A program made the translations under genes and the position numbers. Shown one piece after another: positions 15,790 to 24,148 of a stretch of DNA of 40,590 bases (its first letter is position 1; every line of letters starts with the position of its first letter). The notes under the pieces are model-generated. The model was not told the origin of the DNA. It saw only the letters and a list, made by a program, of their open reading frames with translations, and did no database searches. The stretch is from NCBI GenBank assembly GCA_019456075.1, contig VRUN01000009.1:1-40590 (forward strand), given 5' to 3'. The DNA is from Candidatus Methylomirabilota bacterium. Its GTDB lineage: Bacteria > Methylomirabilota > Methylomirabilia > Methylomirabilales > CSP1-5.

Positions 15790-15966
15790 CGCTTCCCCGC
15801 TTTCCGTGCCCCCGGCGCCGATGACGCCAGAGAGTGGCCTCGGCCGCAAGTACCCCCCCGCCAGGCTCCTCGTGCTGCTCAACGCCCTCTCTCCCCGGCT
15901 GGGAGACTGGGTCATAGGAACCATGGCCTCCGGGAAAGCGTGAGGCCGCGGTCGGCAGGAGATGAG

Positions 15967-16647
15967 ATGGCGGCTCCTCCGATGGTCCGGCTGAAGCAGG
16001 TCAGTAAGATTTACCACAAGAGGCCACAGCCGATCCCGGCCCTTCAGGGGGTTACCCTGGAAATCCATCGGGCGGAATTTGTGGCCGTGGTGGGGCCGAG
16101 TGGCTGTGGGAAGAGCACCTTGCTCCATCTCATGGCCGGCATCGATCGATCCACCAGTGGTGAGGTGTGGTTTGAGGACCACCTCCTGAGTACGATGCGT
16201 GAGACGGGACTCACGCGCCTCCGCCGAGAAAAAGTGGGCATCGTCTACCAGCTGTATAATCTCCTGCCGCATCTGACCCTTTGGGAGAATGTCGCCTTGC
16301 CCCTCCTCCTGGCAGGAAGCCCAGCGGACGATATCCGGACACGCGTGGCAGAAGTGGTCAAGGCCCTCGACCTCACGGAGCGCACCGATCATTGGCCGCA
16401 TCAACTCTCGGGTGGAGAGATGCAACGGGCTGCCGTGGCCCGGGCAGTCATCACCCGGCCCTCCCTGATTCTCGCTGATGAACCCACGGGCAACCTCGAT
16501 TCGAAGGCAGGAGAGGCGGTCCTCAGACTCTTGCGCACCCTGAATCAGGAGGGGGGATTCACTGTCGTTCTTGCCACCCACAGTCAGGAGGCGGCCGCCT
16601 TCGCTGACCGGGTCCTCCGCCTCCGCGACGGACGGATACTCGAGTGA
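15967..16647 (+). CDS. ABC transporter ATPase, LolD/MacB type
   Basis: This 226-aa protein is the nucleotide-binding partner of the following FtsX-type permease, in the family used for lipoprotein release, peptide or macrolide export, or mechanotransmission. It has Walker [11 protein letters not shown]-loop [11 protein letters not shown], signature [14 protein letters not shown], Walker [14 protein letters not shown] and H-loop ATHSQEA. The DEPTGNLDS motif is diagnostic for the LolD/MacB group. The ATG at 15967 has AGGAG 5 bp upstream; the alternative GTG at 15940 is unsupported. Its stop overlaps the permease start by 4 bp (GTGA). Confidence 0.87.
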   Translation: MAAPPMVRLKQVSKIYHKRPQPIPALQGVTLEIHRAEFVAVVGPSGCGKSTLLHLMAGIDRSTSGEVWFEDHLLSTMRETGLTRLRREKVGIVYQLYNLLPHLTLWENVALPLLLAGSPADDIRTRVAEVVKALDLTERTDHWPHQLSGGEMQRAAVARAVITRPSLILADEPTGNLDSKAGEAVLRLLRTLNQEGGFTVVLATHSQEAAAFADRVLRLRDGRILE

Positions 16648-19202
16648 TCGACAGGACCTGGGGTTTTCTCCTCCTCCTCGGCCGTGGCGTGCAGCAGTTC
16701 CCCCTCCGCGCGACCCTGACGGTATCCGGCATCGCCATCGGTGTCGCGGCATTCGTCGCGATCCAACTGGCAAATCACAGCATACTCGCCTCCTTCCAGC
16801 GAACCATTAATGCGGTGGCTGGCCGAAGTGCCCTGGTGGTCACCGCCGGAGAGCTGGGATTTGACGAAACGGCCCTGCTTAAAGTGCAAGCGACGGAGGG
16901 GGTCGAATACGCGGCCCCGCTCATCATCAATATTGCTCCGGTGACGGGGCGGCGCGGAGAGGTGCTCCTGGTCCTGGGAGTGGACCTCTTAGCCGAGAAG
17001 GCCTTCCGCGAATACCGTCTGGCGGGACAGAAGGAGGCGGTCGATCTCAAGATGCTCCTCCAGCCGGAGACGCTCTTTCTGTCCCGGTCGTTCGCCGCGA
17101 CTCACGGTCTTGCGGTGGGAGAGACTATCACCCTTCTGACCGGGAGCCACCGCCGCACGTTCATCATCCGAGGCCTCTTGGAACCCCGAGGGCCTGCCCG
17201 AGCCCTGGAGGGTCATTTAGCCCTTATGGACATCGCTACCGCCCAGGCGGCCTTTGACAAGGTGGGGAGGCTGGATCGAATCGACATTGTCCTTCGGGAG
17301 GCGGCGGGGATCGACGCAATGGCCGCCCAGCTCGGAAAGGTTCTCCCCACGCATCTGACCGTTCAACGGCCCGAGCAACGTAATCGCCAGGTCGAGAAGA
17401 TGCTAGCCGCCTTCCGAATGAACTTGAACGCCCTAAGCGCTATCTCGCTCGTGGTGGCGGCTTTCTTGATCTACAATACCCTCTCCCTTTCGGTCATCCA
17501 TCGGCAACAGCAGATCGGCATCCTCCGCTCGCTGGGCGTGAGTGCGGGCGAGGTGGTCGCTCTCTTTGTCGGAGAGGCCCTGGTCTTGGGCGGGATCGGT
17601 TCACTCGTGGGCCTTGGCCTAGGCACGCTGTTGGCGAGCCAGATCCTCGAGACGATCTCCCGAACCGTCTCACAGCTGTATAGCTTCATCCGGGTCACCC
17701 ATGTAGATGCTGACCCCTTCACCCTCCTCGCTGCCCTCGGCCTCGGCCTGTCCTTCTCCCTGATCGCGGCCCTCTATCCGAGCTTTCAGGCAGGGAGGGT
17801 CTCTGTTCGAGAGTCCCTCAATCCAGTGTTGGCCGGTAAAGAGGAGCGCGGGCCCCGTGCGCTTCTCGTCGTCGCTCTCCTCTTCCTCGCCGGAGCCTAC
17901 TGGGCTGCACGGCAAAGCGCAGTGGGCAGCACCCCGCTCTTTGGTTATCTGGCCCTGGTCCTCCTCATTCTGGGCGGAGCCCTCCTCACGCCATGGGCCA
18001 TCCTCGGTTTCGCCTGGATAGTTCGCCGCGTCGGAAGACGCATGGGGAAGGGTGAAGGGCTGCTCGTCGCATCCCACCTTAGAGGGTATCAGGGAAGACA
18101 TGCCGTGGCGGTGGCAGCCATGATGACTGCTTTGGCCATGTTGATTGGTGTGGCGATTATGATCGGAAGCTTCCGCCGCACCGTAGAAATCTGGGTGGAG
18201 GAGACCATTCGGGCAGATCTGATCGTGGCCCCAGCCTCCCGATTTACCAAGGGTGTCTCTGCAACGCTGCCCTCGGACCTGTTAGGCCGGGTCCGCAAGA
18301 TCCCAGGGATCGCTGCCGTGGACCCGTTCACGGGACTCCGGATTACGTTCCGCGGCCGTCAGCTCCTCCTCGCTGCCGGGGATTTTCAGGTGGTGGCGGC
18401 CCGGGGCAGGCTGTTGTTCCTCAAGGGTGACTCCGGGGAAGTCCTCACCCGCGCCAGGGATCAAGAGGGAATCATCATCTCCGAGACCACTGCCCTGACC
18501 CACAACATCACCAGGGGAGAGCAGGTCGTCCTGCAAACCCCCACCGGACCGGCCTCCTTTCCCGTGTCCGGCATTTTCTACGACTACACCACCGATGGGG
18601 GGAAAATCGTCATGGACCGCAGCCTCTTCCAGCGGTATTGGGGGGAACAGGGGATCAACGTATTGGCGCTCTACCTGACACCGGAGGCGGACGCAAGTGC
18701 GGTGACAGGACGGATTAAACAGGCGGCCGATGGGGCGGCCATTTTGGTCATGCCGAATCAGGACCTAAAAGCACGGGTCCTAAGGATCTTCGATCAAACC
18801 TTTGCTGTGACGCACGCCCTCAGGATGATCGCGGTCATCGTGGCCGCGCTGGGGATTCTGAACGCGCTCTGGGCCTCCGTCCTCGAGCGCCAGCGAGAGA
18901 TCGGCATCCTGCGATCGGTCGGGGCGTCTCGCGCACAGGTATTCCGCGTGATTCTTCAGGAGGCCGGTCTCTTGGGCTTGCTCGCCGAGATCCTGGGTCT
19001 CATCATCGGTCTCTTCCTGGCCCTGGTCCTAATCCACGTCATCAACAAGCAGTCTTTCGGCTGGTCTATCCTCTTCTTTTTCCCCCCGACCATCCTCGCC
19101 ACATCGGCCGGGCTCGTCCTCGTCACGTCCCTCCTCGCTGGTTTCCTCCCCGCGCTCTACGCTTCCCGCATCGAGGTCGCCGATGCCATCAAATACGAAT
19201 AG
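16644..19202 (+). CDS. FtsX-type ABC permease with duplicated core
   Basis: This 852-aa membrane protein begins at a GTG overlapping the ATPase gene. It carries an N-terminal helix (about 10-35), a large extracytoplasmic domain (about 36-260), then FtsX core helices with the cytoplasmic coupling motif QQQIGILRSLGVSAGEV. The whole arrangement then repeats: another helix near 490, a second extracytoplasmic domain (about 520-720), and a core with QREIGILRSVGASRAQV. Such double-FtsX permeases are thought to work with one ATPase dimer, exporting lipids, lipoproteins or peptides. The substrate is unknown. No membrane-fusion protein gene is adjacent. Confidence 0.87.
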   Translation: MIDRTWGFLLLLGRGVQQFPLRATLTVSGIAIGVAAFVAIQLANHSILASFQRTINAVAGRSALVVTAGELGFDETALLKVQATEGVEYAAPLIINIAPVTGRRGEVLLVLGVDLLAEKAFREYRLAGQKEAVDLKMLLQPETLFLSRSFAATHGLAVGETITLLTGSHRRTFIIRGLLEPRGPARALEGHLALMDIATAQAAFDKVGRLDRIDIVLREAAGIDAMAAQLGKVLPTHLTVQRPEQRNRQVEKMLAAFRMNLNALSAISLVVAAFLIYNTLSLSVIHRQQQIGILRSLGVSAGEVVALFVGEALVLGGIGSLVGLGLGTLLASQILETISRTVSQLYSFIRVTHVDADPFTLLAALGLGLSFSLIAALYPSFQAGRVSVRESLNPVLAGKEERGPRALLVVALLFLAGAYWAARQSAVGSTPLFGYLALVLLILGGALLTPWAILGFAWIVRRVGRRMGKGEGLLVASHLRGYQGRHAVAVAAMMTALAMLIGVAIMIGSFRRTVEIWVEETIRADLIVAPASRFTKGVSATLPSDLLGRVRKIPGIAAVDPFTGLRITFRGRQLLLAAGDFQVVAARGRLLFLKGDSGEVLTRARDQEGIIISETTALTHNITRGEQVVLQTPTGPASFPVSGIFYDYTTDGGKIVMDRSLFQRYWGEQGINVLALYLTPEADASAVTGRIKQAADGAAILVMPNQDLKARVLRIFDQTFAVTHALRMIAVIVAALGILNALWASVLERQREIGILRSVGASRAQVFRVILQEAGLLGLLAEILGLIIGLFLALVLIHVINKQSFGWSILFFFPPTILATSAGLVLVTSLLAGFLPALYASRIEVADAIKYE

Positions 19203-19246
19203 CTAATATCGCCAAAGGGATTTCATTCTGCGAACCGCGTGGATGG

Positions 19247-19426
19247 CTACTGAGGGATGGGCCGAATGTCCTTCCGGGTGTATTCCCGATACAAGAAGTC
19301 GGTCTGAAGGGGAGTGAGGTTGAACTGTCGGCTCGCCTGGTCGATCAGGAGAGAGACGTTGGCACCCGGGTTATCCTGCAGCTCGCCGTTGATCCACTTG
19401 ATCGCCTCTCTGAGTTCCTGTGCCAT
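19247..19426 (-). CDS. Small conserved-looking protein (59 aa), unknown function
   Basis: Read on the minus strand from ATG at 19426 to TAG at 19247. GAGG lies 3 bp upstream of the ATG. The product is soluble and helical, beginning MAQELREAIKWINGELQ, then VSLLIDQASRQFNLTPLQTDFLYREY and a short tail RKDIRPIPQ. The second half resembles a small winged-helix or helix-turn-helix unit (LIDQASRQFNLTPLQ), but there is too little to name a family. Codon use is regular and the frame is closed at both ends, so I treat it as a real gene. It is convergent with the permease. Confidence 0.6.
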   Translation of the reverse strand: MAQELREAIKWINGELQDNPGANVSLLIDQASRQFNLTPLQTDFLYREYTRKDIRPIPQ

Positions 19427-19440
19427 CGTCCTCGATCAAC

Positions 19441-19530
19441 TTATTTCGGATTTTCGATTTCGGATTTCGCATTTGCAAATCCAGGAGCGGTCCCACAAAA
19501 TCCCAAATTCGCAATCCCAAATCCGAAATA
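19441..19530. repeat. AT-rich inverted repeat (ATTTCGGATTT type)
   Basis: TATTTCGGATTT (19442-19453) and AAATCCGAAATA (19519-19530) are perfect inverted 12-mers. Between them are further partial copies of ATTTCGGATTT and an ATTTGCAAAT palindrome. The composition is sharply more AT-rich than its surroundings. It lies between the NYN gene end and the 59-aa gene start, both on the minus strand. Confidence 0.6.
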
Positions 19531-19548
19531 CTTCAAGCGGGCTGGTCT

Positions 19549-20301
19549 CTAGTGTCCCTCCCCGAGGCCCACAACGATGTACGTCCGGCTCCGGTCGTCC
19601 CGTTTCAGTTCCACGATGTTGTGTTTAGAGGCGTCTTCGAGGAGCTTGGAGAAGGTACTGTACCCCGAGTAAGACTCATTAAAGTCGGGGCGCTTGCGCA
19701 TCATGGTCTGCTTGACCATCGAGGCCCAGAGGACGTCCTTATTCTCCCGCAACAGCGCCAGGATGGAATCGACCAAGAGGTCAAAGACGCTGGCCTTCTT
19801 CGGAGGCAGATTCTCCATCCGGGGTTTCTTGATCCTTCGGACAAGGTCCTCGTAATAGATGAACTCGTCGCAGTTCGCGACCAGCAGTTCGGAGGACGAG
19901 TTCTTGACGCCCAGGCCGATGACAAACCTATTGTTTTCCCGGAGCTTGGAGACCAGAGGGGAAAAGTCGCTGTCCCCTGAGGCGATAACGAAGGTATCGA
20001 TGTGCTCCTTCGAGTACGACAGGTCCATGGCGTCCACGACCATCCGAATATCCGCAGAGTTCTTGCCACTGTACGACCGGCGGGGGATTTCGATGAGCTC
20101 GATGGCTGCCCCGTGGAAAGCGCGCCTGTACTCGGCATACTTCTCCCAGTCGGCGTAGGCCCGCTTCACCATGATCTTGCCCTTTTCGACCAGTCGTTCC
20201 AGCACCAGGCTGATCTCGAACGATTTATACTTCGCCTCTCGGACGCCCAAGGCGATGTTCTCAAAATCCATGAAAAAAGCGAGCTTGCGTTCATCGTTCA
20301 T
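19549..20301 (-). CDS. NYN (PIN-like) domain protein with C-terminal LOTUS-like region
   Basis: This 250-aa protein belongs to the LabA-like NYN family, predicted metal-dependent RNA-processing nucleases. The conserved acidic residues are present: KLAFFMDFENIALG near the start, then KNSADIRMVVDAMDL, and FVIASGDSDFSPLVSKLR, followed by GLGVKNSSSELLVANCDEFIYYEDL. After a linker, residues 170-245 (FDLLVDSILALLREN...YSTFSKLLEDASKHNIVEL) look like an OST-HTH/LOTUS RNA-binding domain, a known pairing. The ATG at 20301 has GGGAG 6 bp upstream. The physiological RNA target is not known. Confidence 0.85.
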   Translation of the reverse strand: MNDERKLAFFMDFENIALGVREAKYKSFEISLVLERLVEKGKIMVKRAYADWEKYAEYRRAFHGAAIELIEIPRRSYSGKNSADIRMVVDAMDLSYSKEHIDTFVIASGDSDFSPLVSKLRENNRFVIGLGVKNSSSELLVANCDEFIYYEDLVRRIKKPRMENLPPKKASVFDLLVDSILALLRENKDVLWASMVKQTMMRKRPDFNESYSGYSTFSKLLEDASKHNIVELKRDDRSRTYIVVGLGEGH

Positions 20302-20324
20302 GTGCCACTCCCGCGCTACGCGCA

Positions 20325-20360
20325 ACAAGAAAGCCCCGTCGGCTCTTCGCCGCTCGGGGC
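20325..20360 (-). terminator. Predicted intrinsic terminator of the cyclase gene
   Basis: On the minus strand a hairpin runs from 20360 to 20333 with GCCCCG/CGGGGC arms and an inner GGC/GCC pairing, followed by TTTCTTGTT. It lies between the cyclase-family gene and the NYN gene. Confidence 0.6.
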
Positions 20361-20451
20361 CTCAGCGTCTCTTACCGTCACTACTCTCCATCGTTCTATC
20401 TTTATCACGAAATTGCAGCAGGCGTCAAGTTGCCGGCCGGTCCGGGCTCAT

Positions 20452-21270
20452 CTACCAAACAGCTAGGATCCTGGCCGGGCCTCCCGAGGCCCCCCGGACT
20501 CGCGGCACGCCGATGAAGAGGGTCGCGCCCCGGGGCGGAATCTTGCCCAGATTGGCCAGGTTCTCGATCCCCCACTTGTTGGCAGGTAGCACTGCAAAGT
20601 GCGCTCCAAAATCTGTCGAAGGGCCGTGATCAAGGCTGATGGTATCTACACCGATGCCGACAATGGTTCGTTCCTTCACCAGGAACGCGGCCGCCTCCCG
20701 ACTGAATCCCGGGAAGTGCATGACCCCCTTGCTGTCCATATTTAGGAATGCGGCCTGGTCGCCTGCCCGATCCTCCCATCCGCTCCACATGATTACGGCC
20801 GCCCCGCGAGAGATTCGCCCATGCTTCTTCTCCCACGCCTTGATGTCATCCACCCACACCTGGGCGTCCGGATCCCGCCGCACCCGGGCCCGGATATCGA
20901 TGACGACCACGGGGACCACGAGAGCCGCCGCTGGAATTTCGGCGGCCGACCAGCCCTGCGCGCTAAAGTGAAGGGGGGCATCCACATGCGTCCCACTATG
21001 CTCGTGGATGTGCCACGCATTGGCGTAAAACCCATCGCGCGCAATGTGATGGGTGTTGAGGATCTGAAGCAAGGGGTATCCGGGCCAGCTCGGAAATTCC
21101 GGGATGAGGGTATGGGTCAGGTCGACGACATGCGAGACCTTGAGGGGCTTTGCCTTGCGGCTGGCGCGCGATCGTTGAGCAACGGCCGCGAACCCCATCC
21201 CGACCCCACTTAGGGTTTCAGGGGATGAAAGCAGAGATCGAAACATCTCTAACGTGGCCAGCAGACACAT
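20452..21270 (-). CDS. Cyclase family protein (kynurenine formamidase-like hydrolase)
   Basis: This 272-aa protein belongs to the metal-dependent cyclase/formamidase fold. The metal-binding signature HEHSGTHVDAPLHF is near residue 90. HVVDLTHTLIPEFPSWPG marks the start of the fold near residue 46, and VGIGVDTISLDHGP and FGAHFAVLPANKWGIENLANL follow. The first 40 residues are Ser- and Arg-rich with SGVGMGFAAVAQRSR and do not belong to the fold, so the true start could be later or this may be a targeting segment. Possible reactions include N-formylkynurenine or other amide and lactone hydrolysis. The substrate is unknown. Confidence 0.8.
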   Translation of the reverse strand: MCLLATLEMFRSLLSSPETLSGVGMGFAAVAQRSRASRKAKPLKVSHVVDLTHTLIPEFPSWPGYPLLQILNTHHIARDGFYANAWHIHEHSGTHVDAPLHFSAQGWSAAEIPAAALVVPVVVIDIRARVRRDPDAQVWVDDIKAWEKKHGRISRGAAVIMWSGWEDRAGDQAAFLNMDSKGVMHFPGFSREAAAFLVKERTIVGIGVDTISLDHGPSTDFGAHFAVLPANKWGIENLANLGKIPPRGATLFIGVPRVRGASGGPARILAVW

Positions 21271-21280
21271 GGCTCTCCTC

Positions 21281-22027
21281 CTACGTCTCTTCCCAGTATT
21301 GCTCCTCTCGGATCTGGGTTTGGGGAAAATCCCGATCTAAAAGAATCTTCTTTCCCTGCTCGATCATGCCGGGATGGCCGCAGAGATAGGCGGTGGTATC
21401 GCGAGCCGTCCACTGAAGGGAATCCAAGGTCTTCTCGATCAAGGTTTCCACCCGACCGGTTTCCCCGTGCCACGCTGAGGTCTCGGACGGGCGGCTGACC
21501 GCAGGAATATAGGTGAGCCAGGGATGATGTGTCGTCATGCGCCGGAGTTCGACATCGTAGCCAAATTCGTCGGCATAGCTCACCCCGTGAAGAAGGGTCA
21601 CGCCCATCCCTACCGGCATCCCTTTGCCCCCATCAATGGCCAAGGTGCGCACCATGCTGAGGAATGGAGCAATTCCGGTGACCGTGGCGATCATCAAGTG
21701 GTGGGGGTGGCCACTCTCTCGATCGAGGAAAAACATCCCCCCTGGTGATTTGACGAGCACCCCGGCCCCGGTCTCGAGCTCAAATAGGCGAGCCGTGAGG
21801 TGGCCGTCGTCAACCCGCTCAACGAAAAACTCGAGAAAGTCCTCATGGGGGGACGAGACGATAGAGTAATCCCGCTCAATGAGCTCGCCTCGATCTCGAA
21901 TCCCGAGGGCCACATACTGCCCGGGGCGAAACCTGATCTTCGCCTCCGGTTCGACAGTAAAAACAGCCAATGCTGACGTGATGTTCCTTCGCGAGGCGAG
22001 CCGCGCCTTCACCCTACCTTCTATCAT
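21281..22027 (-). CDS. fpr: Ferredoxin-NADP reductase (FNR family)
   Basis: This flavoprotein (248 aa) moves electrons between NADPH and ferredoxin or flavodoxin. The FAD-binding domain ends in RDYSIVSSP (52-60), which supplies the RxYS motif. The NAD(P) domain starts MIATVTGIAPFLSMVRTL, shows TAYLCGHPGMIEQGKKIL near the end, and finishes in EEQYWEET. The ending with an aromatic Tyr-Trp near the C-terminus matches the bacterial short FNR type. It sits 10 bp upstream of the cyclase-family gene on the same strand, so the two are probably co-transcribed. Confidence 0.88.
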   Translation of the reverse strand: MIEGRVKARLASRRNITSALAVFTVEPEAKIRFRPGQYVALGIRDRGELIERDYSIVSSPHEDFLEFFVERVDDGHLTARLFELETGAGVLVKSPGGMFFLDRESGHPHHLMIATVTGIAPFLSMVRTLAIDGGKGMPVGMGVTLLHGVSYADEFGYDVELRRMTTHHPWLTYIPAVSRPSETSAWHGETGRVETLIEKTLDSLQWTARDTTAYLCGHPGMIEQGKKILLDRDFPQTQIREEQYWEET

Positions 22028-22118
22028 TCATCCCCCAGATCGCGTGTGTTCGATCATTCTCTGCACCTTCCAAGCTATCCGTGCCTTCTCGATAAAGTCA
22101 AGTGTCTTCGGAAAGCAG

Positions 22119-22230
22119 CAGCACCTGCAGGCTCCGAGCGACATTGCCGGAAGTCCGAAGGCCTTCGGACCGCTCAGGGTCGCCGCGCAAGGCCAGGAGC
22201 GAGGAGCCGAAGGCGCTGCCGCAACAGAAT
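22119..22230 (+). repeat. Dispersed intergenic repeat, copy B
   Basis: This is the counterpart of the repeat at 10418-10543 on the other strand. The core 22119-22187 contains a perfect 18-bp palindrome, GTCCGAAGGCCTTCGGAC (22153-22170). The shared region goes on through GGCC, GGAGCGAGG, GCCGAA and GCTG, with small length changes. It lies in the gap upstream of the FNR gene. Confidence 0.75.
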
Positions 22231-22517
22231 CAAGATGAATCCGGAAGCCGAGGGAGGGGCGGATTCGCGAGGAAGGCGGAACCTGGTTTGCGGCTCCGAA
22301 CAAGTTCAGAGAGCGAAGCGCAGGTGGGGGTAGTATCCCGTTGACCGAGGACCGATCACCGATGGCAGAAAGAACCTTTTGATCTTGACGGTCGCCGGAC
22401 TTCGGCGAGCTCCCTTCGGGTCTGAGCCTCAGGGTCGAAGACAGTCGAGCCGTCGTCCGTCATCGGTCACCGGGCCAGGAGCGGGGGGTTTGCGGGTGCT
22501 GCTTGGGAAAAGAAAGC
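22231..22517. other. Intergenic stretch downstream of repeat copy B
   Basis: The 543-bp gap between the FNR gene and the DUF4139 gene holds the repeat copy B, then this stretch, then a terminator. I see no credible coding region here. A short imperfect inversion, ACCGATCACCGAT and ATCGGTCACCGG, flanks its middle. Confidence 0.45.
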
Positions 22518-22558
22518 GGGAGGGGCGGTCCCCGCCCGTGGGCGGGGACGCCCCTCCC
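22511..22558 (-). terminator. Strong intrinsic terminator of the DUF4139 gene
   Basis: GGGAGGGGCGGTCCCCGCCC (22518-22537) pairs with 22540-22558 around a 2-nt GT tip, with one unpaired base. On the minus strand it is followed by GCTTTCTTTT. It lies just downstream of the DUF4139 stop at 22571. Confidence 0.78.
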
Positions 22559-22570
22559 AAGGTTGGACCA

Positions 22571-24016
22571 CTAAAAGGTGAGACGAACTCGGTACGCGAT
22601 CTTCACACCACTCTCCTTGGGGACCTTCACCGGGAACTCCAATGTGTGGGCCTCGACCTTCTTGTAGGCGTGGCTCGCGTGCAGAACCTCCCAGTCCCCC
22701 GGGATCGGTTCCACCACGGTTACCTCCACGTCCTCATCCTTGTGGTTCCGTAGCGAGATCTCCCACGCCACCTCATAAACTCTCCAGGCGATCTTGCGCC
22801 AGTCCTTCTGGATCCGTTCCCCCACGACGTCGAAGGCCTCTCCCATTTTAATCTTCACCTTTTCATCTTTGGGAGTATGGTCGATCCGGTCTTCCCCGAT
22901 GAACTGCAGGCTCCCAGAGCGGTCCGCCTTGTACACCCGGACCACCCCCTTGGGAAGGGGAATGCCCAGGTGATTCTTTTTCGTGTTGGCCACTTCCAGA
23001 TATACCCCCACCTTCTGGTTCGAGATCGGCTTCCCGTACCGATTCCGGTAGTAATGTTGGGCCCCGTAATAGATCAGGTCCTTGCGGATCGGGATCTCAG
23101 CGGCGCTGAGGAGGCTGATCTGCTTGGACTGATTCTGCTTGATCGTGGTCTGGCCGTCGAGCGAGTACAAATGATATTCGAAAAACCCCTCTTCCTGGAA
23201 CGCCTGTGCCTCAGCCGCGGACTTGGCTGCCATCCCTCGTAATGCATCGGCCATCTCCCGCTCACCCCTGGCCCGATTCACATCACCTGCCACGAGTTTC
23301 AGCAGGGCATTCTTGTAGGTGGCCCCGCTCTTGTTATCAATGGTCACCCAACCGGCCAGGTCTCCTTGATCATCCTTCGCATTCAGCGTCAGAACGTAAT
23401 CGGCCCGCCAGTTGATCCCTTTCGTGAGATACGTCGCCTCGATCATCTGGGACCCGGCAATAGAGTTCTTCAGCCGCCAGACCAGGGTCGGCCTGGCAAT
23501 GAGATTTTCTGGAATCGATGGGAGGATCACCCGGCCGGGGTAGTTGAGGTAGATGGCCCCATTCACTTGGTAGATTGGGCCACCGTTCACGCTGAGAAGC
23601 AGAGCTTCGACTTTTCGCTCCTCCCCGGTATAGTGATTCTTTTCCCACAACGTGATTTTCTTCCCGACATATTTCTCGAGAAGCTTCTGGGGATTAAGAA
23701 GGTCGTACTCGTAATTCTGTTCGAGGATTCTCAGCTTTTGCGGATCGGTGAGCGACTTCAGGAGGACTGTGGCGGGATTGATCTGGGCAGCGACATCCAT
23801 GAATCGAAGGTCGTGGATCCCTGTGGGCAACTGGAGGCTTCGAACATCCTTCACCAGGCCCAAGTTGCCATTGTAGATCGTCACCGCCACTTGCTGTTGG
23901 TGCTTTCCGGTGGTGGTCGGGGTCTTCCTGGCTGCCGCGACCTGGGAAGGACGGACCAGCGCCACAGCCCAGAGGAGCACCATTAAAAGGAACAGCGATT
24001 GAACGAAGCGTTGCAT
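22571..24016 (-). CDS. Exported DUF4139 domain protein
   Basis: This 481-aa protein starts with a clear signal peptide (MQRFVQSLFLLMVLLWAVAL, then SQVAAA). The mature part has the DUF4139 layout: an N-terminal strand-rich region VAVTIYNGNLGLVKDVRSL and FMDVAAQINPATVLL, then ATYLTKGINWRADYVLTL, and a long beta-rich second half. The family is common in bacteria and of unknown function. AAGGAGG stands 5 bp upstream of the ATG at 24016, which fixes the start. A promoter closely matching that of the ECF sigma gene lies 45 bp upstream, so it is probably under that sigma factor. Confidence 0.85.
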   Translation of the reverse strand: MQRFVQSLFLLMVLLWAVALVRPSQVAAARKTPTTTGKHQQQVAVTIYNGNLGLVKDVRSLQLPTGIHDLRFMDVAAQINPATVLLKSLTDPQKLRILEQNYEYDLLNPQKLLEKYVGKKITLWEKNHYTGEERKVEALLLSVNGGPIYQVNGAIYLNYPGRVILPSIPENLIARPTLVWRLKNSIAGSQMIEATYLTKGINWRADYVLTLNAKDDQGDLAGWVTIDNKSGATYKNALLKLVAGDVNRARGEREMADALRGMAAKSAAEAQAFQEEGFFEYHLYSLDGQTTIKQNQSKQISLLSAAEIPIRKDLIYYGAQHYYRNRYGKPISNQKVGVYLEVANTKKNHLGIPLPKGVVRVYKADRSGSLQFIGEDRIDHTPKDEKVKIKMGEAFDVVGERIQKDWRKIAWRVYEVAWEISLRNHKDEDVEVTVVEPIPGDWEVLHASHAYKKVEAHTLEFPVKVPKESGVKIAYRVRLTF

Positions 24017-24060
24017 GGAAACCTCCTTGTCCGAGTTGTCGATACGGGTGCACACATCCT

Positions 24061-24089
24061 TTTAGACAAGGAGACAGGCAAAAAGTTCC
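24061..24089 (-). promoter_or_regulatory. Predicted ECF-type promoter of the DUF4139 gene
   Basis: On the minus strand GGAACTTTTT (24089-24080) is followed after 12 bp by GTCTAAA (24067-24061). It has the same elements as the promoter in front of the sigma gene (25641-25612), with one base less spacing. Transcription from about 24054 would give a leader of 38 nt. Confidence 0.72.
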
Positions 24090-24148
24090 CGGGAAAGATG
24101 ACGATGTCCTGAGGGCTTCGTTCGTAACCGAAATTATAAATCGAAGGA

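Noticed and set aside
15343-16773. A 476-codon open frame on the minus strand
   Set aside because: It is antisense to the GroES-like and LolD-like genes, has no recognisable protein features, and arises from the GC-rich codon use of the true genes.
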